Origin: CBHWET01 sp966112985
GTDB lineage: Bacteria > Verrucomicrobiota > Verrucomicrobiia > Limisphaerales > JACDHS01
Assembly (NCBI GenBank): GCA_966112985.1
Contig: CBHWET010000136.1
Span: 1 to 11,418, forward strand
Direction of reading: 5' to 3'
Length of the DNA: 11,418 bases
A program made the translations under genes and the position numbers. The notes under the pieces are model-generated. The model saw nothing but the letters and a program-made list of their open reading frames with translations. It was not told where the DNA came from and did not search any database. Of the stretch, positions 5,964-11,418 are shown in pieces; position 1 is the stretch's first letter; the number at the start of each line of letters is the position of its first letter.

Positions 5964-6341
5964 ATGAGCGTTACGTTTTTCATCGCGCGCCGAATTGACG
6001 AGAAGTTGCGCGATGTTGCATCCGCCATGTTTAATGTAATCGGCGTCAGTGAGTGGGAGGAGCGAAACAGTTCGAATTACCCGCCGGACGGTCACTATTT
6101 CGTTGGTTATTCAGAAAATGCCGAAGTAACCGTTTACGATAGTGACGACGAGCGGATGCCTGATTATCCATTTCGTGTATTGGTCGAGGCCGCGAGCTGG
6201 CGTAAGGGGCCTGGCATCATTGCGACCGACGAGGCGTGCGTTATCCGAGTGCTGGTCGCGGGCGGATTCACAGTGTTTGTTCCTACCGGAGCCTGGGAGA
6301 GGTCCGACTGGGACGGATCTGGAGATGTATATAGGGCCTGA
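5964..6341 (+). CDS. hypothetical protein, cassette-like orphan
   Basis: A 125-aa soluble acidic protein starting MSVTFFIARRIDEKLRD. I recognise no family. Visible parts are an N-terminal mixed region, an aspartate/glutamate-rich stretch YDSDDERMPDYPF, a segment with FRVLVEAASW and FVPTGAW, and no signal peptide or membrane helix. The ATG at 5964 is preferred over an in-frame GTG at 5952 because GTGAGG (5952-5957) gives a Shine-Dalgarno six bases before the ATG. It begins 19 bp after the right box of site 4, and its TGA is inside GCCTGAC (6336-6342). It is the last member of the cassette-like series. Confidence 0.65.
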   Translation: MSVTFFIARRIDEKLRDVASAMFNVIGVSEWEERNSSNYPPDGHYFVGYSENAEVTVYDSDDERMPDYPFRVLVEAASWRKGPGIIATDEACVIRVLVAGGFTVFVPTGAWERSDWDGSGDVYRA

Positions 6342-6342
6342 C
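6336..6342 (+). repeat. lone GCCTGAC half-site at the right end of the array, site 5
   Basis: The TGA of the 125-aa gene lies in GCCTGAC, and the first eight bases GCCTGACA are identical to site 4. The sequence then diverges. No GTTRRRY partner is found in the next 150 bp, so either the second half has been lost or the match is chance. It would mark the border between the accessory genes and the peptidase operon. Confidence 0.35.
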
Positions 6343-6597
6343 ACAGGTTAGTCGGGTACGGTCCAAAAACACCGCAGACCCATTGACTATTCATTCGAAT
6401 TGATTGCGCCTGCTTCATATTCGGGTTCGAAGCTGCAGTTTTTGGAGACATGTCATTGTCGCGACACTTCAGGACCTGAGATTGTGGGGTGGGACCCACA
6501 CAAAATTCTTTTGACGTAATTCTTTCTGATGCGAAGCTTTCGGTGAACGCGGTTCGGTTTTTCGTGGTCTTATCTTTCGGAACTAATTTCAAATACA
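6343..6597. promoter_or_regulatory. non-coding, palindrome-rich spacer before the M16 operon
   Basis: The 255 bp hold no plausible gene. Perfect short palindromes cluster in them: TTCGAA (6425-6430), CTGCAG (6433-6438), GACATGTC (6447-6454), TGTCGCGACA (6457-6466) and TCAGGACCTGA (6469-6479). The second pair shares TGTC/GACA half-sites and looks like a possible operator. A promoter for the operon must lie here or in the last 90 bp. TTGACG at 6511-6516 could be a -35 element but no convincing -10 follows at the right distance. Confidence 0.35.
6482..6512 (+). terminator. possible intrinsic terminator closing the accessory region
   Basis: TTGTGGGGT (6482-6490), loop GGG and ACCC-A-CACAA (6494-6503) make a 9-bp stem with one bulged A. 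A mixed tract AAATTCTTTT follows. The stem is strong, but the T run is interrupted. It sits between the last small gene and the peptidase operon. Confidence 0.35.
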
Positions 6598-8172
6598 ATG
6601 CGACGTCTATTTTTGGCCCTTGTTATCGTGGGCACGATTCTACCGCTCTATGCACAGAGAGTGCCTGTGCAGGAAAAATTTCTCGCCAACGGCATGCGGT
6701 TGCTCCTGGTGCAACGCAAGGATGAACCGACGGTCTCGGGAGGATGGGTTGCCCATGTCGGTGCTTCGAACGAACGACCTGGAATCACCGGCATCGCTCA
6801 TTTGTTCGAACACATGATGTTCAAAGGAACTCCGACTATCGGCACGAAGGATTACGAAAAAGATTTGAAAATTATTGCCGAGCAGGAACGCATCCGTAGC
6901 GAAATGCGCGAGGAAGAAAAGAAGATGCGTGCGGCTTATCGCAAGGGGGAGATCGACGACATGCTCAAGCCGGAAAACACGACAGCGCGTTGGCGGGAGT
7001 TGGAAAAGCAGTTTGCCGAGTCGATCAAGCAGCAGCGCGAAATCCTCGTGAAGAATGAGTTCGATAAAGTCTATACCGGCAATGGCGGTTCCGGAATGAA
7101 CGCATTTACCAGCGAGGATATGACGGCCTATTTCATTACCGTCCCGGCGAACAAGCTTGAGCTTTGGATGTGGATGGAGTCGGAACGCCTGCTGCATCCT
7201 GTATTTCGTGAATTCTATGCGGAACGCGATGTGGTGTTCGAAGAGCGTCGCATGCGCACGGAATCGACACCGCTTGGCAAATTCGCTGAGGAGTTTGAAT
7301 CGATGTTCTGGGAATCTACTCCTTATCATTGGCCGGTTGTGGGTTGGCCTTCCGATATTCCAGCGATTTCCAAGGCGCAGGCGGATGAGTTCTACGGGAT
7401 TTATTACGCGCCACAAAACATCACAGTGATTCTCGTCGGAGACTTTGAAACGGGAGCCGCGACCAAGTTGGCTGAAAAGTATTTCGGCCGCATTCCGAAG
7501 GGCAAAAAAGACGCGCCAGATGTCGTGACGCTGGAGGTCAAACAGGAAGCCGAAAAGCGGATGTATGCCGAGGCCGAAACGAATCCGCAGGTGGATATCA
7601 TTTGGCATACTGTTCCATTTGCACACAAGGACTCCTACGCGTTGCAAGTCCTCAGTCAGATTCTTTCGACGCGCACAGGCCGTCTTTATAAAGGATTAAT
7701 CATGGGCCGTCAGATTGCGACGGATACCTGGGCGCAAACTGATCATCGTAAATGGGCAGGTCTTTTCAACGCCGGTGGTGAAGCGAAGGACGGTCATACA
7801 CCCGAAGAAGTCGAACAGGCGATTTACACTGAATTGGACAAACTTCGTAAAGAGGAGGTTCCTGTTGAAGAGTTGCAGAAAGTAAAAAACAATTTCGCGG
7901 CGGGCGAATATCGCCGGCTATCCTCAAATTTTCCTATCCTATATCAAATTATTCACAACGACGGGGAAGGGGATTGGCGTGAGATCAATGAAGCAGGGCC
8001 AAAAATACAGGCCGTCACGGCTGCAGACGTAAAACGCGTTGTGAATCAATATTTCACAAAAGAAAACAGGGCGGTGGCAGTTTATACGCGAAAGGCGTCA
8101 AAGTCAGGCGACGATAAAGCGACTGCAAAGCCGGTCAAAGCTCAACCAGCGGTGAACAAATCTTCTAAATAA
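6598..8172 (+). CDS. periplasmic M16 zinc metallopeptidase, catalytic subunit
   Basis: A 524-aa secreted or periplasmic peptidase of the M16 (pitrilysin / mitochondrial processing peptidase) family, hydrolysing peptides. Residues 1-20 are a signal peptide ending YAQ. The inverted zinc motif HLFEH is at 68-72 (His68 and His72 bind zinc, Glu71 is the base). The third ligand is probably Glu209 in YAERDVVFEE. The usual gap between HxxEH and this Glu is about 76 residues, but here it is about 137, because a charged helical insertion occupies about 85-155. GMNAFTSEDMTAYF (166-179) is the family's NA-T-D-T-Y motif. The second M16 domain starts near residue 300. No Shine-Dalgarno is seen, and the start is chosen because it gives a complete signal peptide. 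Its TAA overlaps the ATG of the next gene in TAATG, implying coupled translation with an M16 partner. Confidence 0.93.
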   Translation: MRRLFLALVIVGTILPLYAQRVPVQEKFLANGMRLLLVQRKDEPTVSGGWVAHVGASNERPGITGIAHLFEHMMFKGTPTIGTKDYEKDLKIIAEQERIRSEMREEEKKMRAAYRKGEIDDMLKPENTTARWRELEKQFAESIKQQREILVKNEFDKVYTGNGGSGMNAFTSEDMTAYFITVPANKLELWMWMESERLLHPVFREFYAERDVVFEERRMRTESTPLGKFAEEFESMFWESTPYHWPVVGWPSDIPAISKAQADEFYGIYYAPQNITVILVGDFETGAATKLAEKYFGRIPKGKKDAPDVVTLEVKQEAEKRMYAEAETNPQVDIIWHTVPFAHKDSYALQVLSQILSTRTGRLYKGLIMGRQIATDTWAQTDHRKWAGLFNAGGEAKDGHTPEEVEQAIYTELDKLRKEEVPVEELQKVKNNFAAGEYRRLSSNFPILYQIIHNDGEGDWREINEAGPKIQAVTAADVKRVVNQYFTKENRAVAVYTRKASKSGDDKATAKPVKAQPAVNKSSK

Positions 8173-9698
8173 TGAAAACTGTTTTGCGTCCTTTCATTCC
8201 TGTGGTTGCTCTCGCTGCACTTTGTTTCAGCAGCTTTTCGGGAACAGCCGCTCCGCAGGTAAACGGCGAGATTCCAGATCGTCCGGAAAAACTGAAGTTT
8301 CCACCGCTTAAGTACAACCCTCCGGATCCTCGTGATTATCGCGTCCAACTCAAGAGCGGGCCAATTGCGTATGTAGTGCCTGATCGCGAGTTGCCATTGG
8401 TGAACATCGTTGTTTACGTCCGTTGCGGTGAATATCTGGACGCGAAAGGTAAGGAAGGGGTTGCTGGGTTGACCGGTACGTTGCTCGCGCGCGGCGGAAC
8501 GAAATCATTAACGGCGGAACAACTCGAGGAGAAGCTTGCGTTCCTGGCCGCGCAGTTGGGCTCTGTAGTCGGCGAAACACAGGGCAGCGCCAGCCTGAAT
8601 CTGCTTTCAAAAGATGTCGACGAAGGATTCTCCATTTTGCGTGACGTGTTGACGGAACCGCGTTTCCAGGAAGACAAGATCGCGTTGTATAAAGATCAGG
8701 AGCTTCAGGCGATGCGCCAACGCAATGATGACTCCTCGAATATTGAATCGCGTGAGAGAGGATTCCTGGCGTTCGGGGAAGATTTCTGGGCGAACCAATA
8801 CGATACGGAAGCTTCGATCAAAAGTGTCTCGCGCGAGGATATGCAAAATTTCCACAAGCGTTGGTTTCATCCCGCAAACTTCATCGTCGCGGTCAATGGC
8901 GATTTCGACAAAGACCAGATGATCGCAAAGCTAGAGAAGCTTTTTGGCAATTGGCCATTCAAGGGTGACAAGCCATTGGAAATTCCCACCAACACGAAAT
9001 TCGCTGAGCCAGGCATTTACATTGTTAATAAAGAAGTAAACCAAGGGCGCGTCGGAATCATGTTGCCGGGCATCAAGCGCGATGATCCTGATTATTTTGC
9101 TGTGACGATTATGAACGACATTCTGGGCGGCGGTGGTTTTACCTCGCGCATTATGAATCGTGTTCGTTCTGATGAAGGCCTTGCGTATTCCGCCGGATCA
9201 TCGTTTCCGGGCGGCGTTTATTACCCGTTGACGTTTACAGCAGGATTCCAATCGAAATCGCGAACCGTGCCATTTGCCACGTCAATTGTTTTGGAGGAAA
9301 TCAAAAACTTTTACAAAGAGCCAGTGAGTGATGAGGAATTGCACGTCAGCAAGCGGTCGTTCATTGATCGTTTTTCGCGCGTTTTCGCAACCAAAGGGCA
9401 GGTGGCAGGACGTTTTGCCGACGACGAGTTCACAGGCCGTTTCGCAAAAGATCCGGATTATTGGAAAAACTACCGCGCGCGCATCGACGCCGTGACGAAG
9501 GAGGACGTGCTTCGGGTCGCGAAGAAATACCTGACGCCGGACAAGCTGGTGATTTTAATTGTAGGCCAGAAGGACGAAATCCTGAAAGGCCATCCGAACC
9601 ATGCGGTCACATTGGAATCGCTCGTGCCAAAAGGGCGCATTGTCGATGTGCCATTGCGTGATCCGATGACGATGAAACCGTTGCCAGTGACGAAGTAG
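8172..9698 (+). CDS. periplasmic M16 family protein, non-catalytic partner subunit
   Basis: A 508-aa protein with a signal peptide (about 1-27, ending GTAA) and two M16 domains. Where active members have HxxEH this one reads GLTGT (99-103), so both zinc histidines and the catalytic glutamate are gone. It keeps the substrate-binding Arg/Tyr pair in the C-terminal domain, R332 and Y339 in RSDEGLAY, after GGGGFTSRIMNRV. In bacterial and mitochondrial M16B heterodimers one subunit carries zinc and the other the R/Y pair. This gene and the preceding one fit that division exactly. The overlap TAATG with the upstream gene supports equal expression and assembly. The substrate is unknown. Roles in peptide scavenging or quality control of exported proteins are inference. 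Confidence 0.92.
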   Translation: MKTVLRPFIPVVALAALCFSSFSGTAAPQVNGEIPDRPEKLKFPPLKYNPPDPRDYRVQLKSGPIAYVVPDRELPLVNIVVYVRCGEYLDAKGKEGVAGLTGTLLARGGTKSLTAEQLEEKLAFLAAQLGSVVGETQGSASLNLLSKDVDEGFSILRDVLTEPRFQEDKIALYKDQELQAMRQRNDDSSNIESRERGFLAFGEDFWANQYDTEASIKSVSREDMQNFHKRWFHPANFIVAVNGDFDKDQMIAKLEKLFGNWPFKGDKPLEIPTNTKFAEPGIYIVNKEVNQGRVGIMLPGIKRDDPDYFAVTIMNDILGGGGFTSRIMNRVRSDEGLAYSAGSSFPGGVYYPLTFTAGFQSKSRTVPFATSIVLEEIKNFYKEPVSDEELHVSKRSFIDRFSRVFATKGQVAGRFADDEFTGRFAKDPDYWKNYRARIDAVTKEDVLRVAKKYLTPDKLVILIVGQKDEILKGHPNHAVTLESLVPKGRIVDVPLRDPMTMKPLPVTK

Positions 9699-9709
9699 TC
9701 ACTGCTCCG

Positions 9710-10681
9710 ATGTCACAGAAAACGATTCTAGTTGTCAGCGATATTCATTATGCGTGCGAGGCTGAACAGGCGCGCCGCGGTTTTGAAACGCGGACGACGG
9801 CCAATAAGTCTGTTCAGTTGCTGATCCGGTTTTATCGCGACTATTTCTGGCTGCGCAATCCGACAGAACACAACCATCTACTGGATCAATTCTTTCTTCT
9901 CGCCGGCGAGCCCGATCTCGTCGTGGCGAATGGAGACTTCTCCTGCGATTCAGCATTCATTGGCGTGGCTGATGATGCAGCGTGTCAAAGTGCGCGCGAA
10001 TGTCTTGAGAAGTTGCGTAAGCGATTTGCACCGCGTTTTTCGGCAACATTCGGTGATCACGAATTGGGAAAAGTCAGTCTTGTTGGAAACCAAGGCGGGT
10101 TAAGATTTCGCAGTTGGCAGCGGGCGCAAGACGAATTGCAGCTCAATCCATTTTGGCAGTTGGAGATCCGACAATATGTTTTGATCGGGATTACGTCGAC
10201 GTTGGTGGCTCTGCCGGTCTTTGAACCCGAAACGTTGTTGGAGGAACGTGAGGCGTGGCGCGCAGCGCGAGAGCGGCATATGGAACAAATCCGGGCAGCT
10301 TTTGCCAAGGTTCAGCCAAAACAAAAAATTCTCCTATTTTGCCACGATCCCACGGCATTACCGTTTCTTTGGCGCGAGGAGATTGTTCGGGGCAAGGTAC
10401 CGCAGGTGGAACACACGATCATTGGCCATCTTCATTCACCGGTCTTTATGTGGAAAAGTCGAATGCTAGCGGGAATGCCGGTCATACGCGGGTTTGGCAA
10501 TACGGCTCGCCGTTATTCTGAAGCTTTACACGAAGCGCGCCATTGGCGTGAGTTCAATGTAAAGCTGTGCCCATCGCTGCACGGCATCGAACTGCTGAAG
10601 GATGGTGGTTTCCTTAAGATTTGGCTCGATGATACAGCTGCAACGCCTCCGAAGATCGAGTGTTGCCGGATTATCCGTTGA
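9710..10681 (+). CDS. calcineurin-like metallophosphoesterase
   Basis: A 323-aa protein without signal peptide, predicted cytoplasmic. Metal-binding motifs run in the standard order: SDIH (D11, H13), NGDFSCD (D76), GDHE (115-118), CHD (H212) and GHLHSP (H240, H242). The third motif is normally GNHE. Asp116 replaces the usual Asn, which coordinates metal and contacts the phosphate, so specificity or metal choice may differ. Two-metal hydrolysis of a phosphoester is expected. The substrate (nucleotide, lipid or protein) cannot be told. It begins 11 bp after the M16 partner gene, so it belongs to the same transcript, yet it lies in a different compartment from the two exported peptidases. No functional link to them is evident. 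Confidence 0.88.
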   Translation: MSQKTILVVSDIHYACEAEQARRGFETRTTANKSVQLLIRFYRDYFWLRNPTEHNHLLDQFFLLAGEPDLVVANGDFSCDSAFIGVADDAACQSARECLEKLRKRFAPRFSATFGDHELGKVSLVGNQGGLRFRSWQRAQDELQLNPFWQLEIRQYVLIGITSTLVALPVFEPETLLEEREAWRAARERHMEQIRAAFAKVQPKQKILLFCHDPTALPFLWREEIVRGKVPQVEHTIIGHLHSPVFMWKSRMLAGMPVIRGFGNTARRYSEALHEARHWREFNVKLCPSLHGIELLKDGGFLKIWLDDTAATPPKIECCRIIR

Positions 10682-10689
10682 TATGAAAA

Positions 10690-10719
10690 CGCCGGGCGAC
10701 GCACTGCGACGGCCCGGCG
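10690..10719 (-). terminator. shared intrinsic terminator between convergent genes
   Basis: CGCCGGGC (10690-10697) and GCCCGGCG (10712-10719) form a perfect 8-bp GC stem with a 14-nt loop. Read on the minus strand the stem is followed by GTTTTC, which is the proper layout for ending the outer-membrane protein gene. On the plus strand, where it lies 8 bp beyond the phosphoesterase stop, no T run follows, so termination there would be weaker. Confidence 0.7.
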
Positions 10720-10742
10720 ATGATTAAATCGAAACGACTGAC

Positions 10743-11369
10743 TTAGAATCGAACGTTGAACGTTGCCAATAAAGAATGTGTTTGCGTGCTATCATTCAGG
10801 AAGACGAACGTGTCGAAGTCGTGGTCTGCTGTGCCCAGGAATTTGTAGCCGAGACCAACGTCCATCCTGTCGTTAATCGCATACATTACGCCCGCCAGGA
10901 TCTGATAACCGAAGGTTATATCGCTGTCGTCGGTTGAAAATGGACCGGCTTCAACATTAATGGTGCTTACTACGCCACCGGCACCGGCCCCAATAAATCC
11001 CTGGAACTTGTCACCGAATGGAATGTGATAAATTACGTTCCCGAGGACAGGAACTTGATACCAGTCGGCGTTTACGCCGAACGAGCTCAGCGGGACGCCA
11101 CCGTCTTTATCGACGGAGTTGTAGACCAGTCCTGTTTCAAGTTCTAGGGCGACTGATTCATTGAAGCGATATCCGCCACTGATCCCGAAGCGAACGCCGG
11201 GATCAAAAGTAATTTTTGAACCTGTGATCGTACTCGTGATGTCTTTTTGAATGGCGACACCAGCATCGACGTTCAAATAAGGAGTGTCGGCCAGCTCGGC
11301 TGCACTGGCTGTGAAAGCAAGGGCGAGAATGGATAAACCGGTGAGAAGTTTGGTTGCGGTTGGTTGCAT
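10743..11369 (-). CDS. outer-membrane beta-barrel protein
   Basis: A 208-aa exported protein. It has an N-terminal signal peptide MQPTATKLLTGLSILALAFT ending ASAA, then alternating polar and hydrophobic strands (YLNVDAGVAI, VRFGISGGYRF, GFIGAGAGGV, MDVGLGYKFLG). It ends in ATFNVRF, with the terminal aromatic residue recognised by the BAM assembly machinery. Size fits an 8-stranded barrel of the OmpX/OmpA-domain type. Function is unknown. It probably serves surface structure or adhesion, not transport. The ATG at 11369 is chosen over an upstream in-frame TTG at 11390 because GGAG lies nine bases before it and because it starts directly with the signal peptide. It is convergent with the phosphoesterase gene and has its own terminator hairpin. 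Confidence 0.9.
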   Translation of the reverse strand: MQPTATKLLTGLSILALAFTASAAELADTPYLNVDAGVAIQKDITSTITGSKITFDPGVRFGISGGYRFNESVALELETGLVYNSVDKDGGVPLSSFGVNADWYQVPVLGNVIYHIPFGDKFQGFIGAGAGGVVSTINVEAGPFSTDDSDITFGYQILAGVMYAINDRMDVGLGYKFLGTADHDFDTFVFLNDSTQTHSLLATFNVRF

Positions 11370-11418
11370 ACACTTAAACTCCAGGTGCAAGACCGTGGTG
11401 GTCCGGCGAAGCGTTGGT

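Noticed and set aside
6640..7647. 335-codon open frame on the minus strand
   Set aside because: It lies wholly antisense to the first M16 gene, whose protein has a complete signal peptide and zinc motif. The minus-strand translation is rich in Arg, His and Phe and shows no domain.
11370..11390. TTG at 11390 as start of the outer-membrane protein
   Set aside because: It would put seven extra residues including a Cys before the signal peptide. GGAG is correctly spaced for the ATG at 11369.
1..11418. Integron integrase or transposase inside the window
   Set aside because: No reading frame shows tyrosine-recombinase or DDE motifs, so mobility here can only be argued from the repeats.

Overview
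The window looks like chromosomal DNA of a Gram-negative, double-membrane bacterium. A Verrucomicrobiota or related PVC-group soil or water organism is my best guess. The guess rests on a very large secreted tail-fibre-like protein with a Peptidase_S74 C-terminus, a periplasmic M16 peptidase pair, an outer-membrane beta-barrel gene and the scarcity of clear Shine-Dalgarno sequences. No rRNA, tRNA or marker gene is present to prove it.

Layout. Positions 1-108 hold the tail of an unknown gene whose stop codon lies inside an 84-bp repeat. Positions 225-3911 encode a 1228-residue exported fibre protein: signal peptide, N-terminal domain, beta-roll repeats with an exact 45-bp period, a 79-residue module present twice around a beta-rich insert, and a self-cleaving S74 chaperone domain with a coiled coil. 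Positions 3912-6342 carry a VOC/glyoxalase-fold gene and then a run of small, unrelated plus-strand genes: a two-helix membrane protein, a 156-aa cysteine-rich protein, a zinc-ribbon protein and a 125-aa orphan. Positions 6343-6597 are a non-coding, palindrome-rich spacer. Positions 6598-10681 form a compact three-gene operon: a catalytic M16 zinc peptidase, a catalytically dead M16 partner joined by a TAATG overlap, and a calcineurin-like phosphoesterase 11 bp further on. A strong hairpin separates this operon from a convergent minus-strand outer-membrane beta-barrel gene (10743-11369).

The most interesting structure is the accessory part. Four genes end with the stop codon embedded in GCCTAAC or GCCTGAC (stops at 28-30, 5393-5395, 5865-5867 and 6339-6341). 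At three of them this box opens an 82-84 bp imperfectly palindromic element, and the next gene follows within about 20 bp in the 5390-5964 segment. Two of the elements (25-108 and 5862-5944) are clearly homologous although 5.8 kb apart and next to unrelated genes. A further junction at 4516-4566 ends in a textbook GTTAGGC box. This is how integron gene cassettes with attC sites are built, so I read the region as an integrase-less cassette cluster (CALIN-like) or an undescribed analogous system. The outer boxes of the sites pair only partly, which is the main weakness of the canonical attC reading.

The operon at 6598-10681 looks like ordinary core genome. The two M16 proteins probably act together as an active/inactive heterodimer in the periplasm. 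The role of the phosphoesterase with them is unknown.
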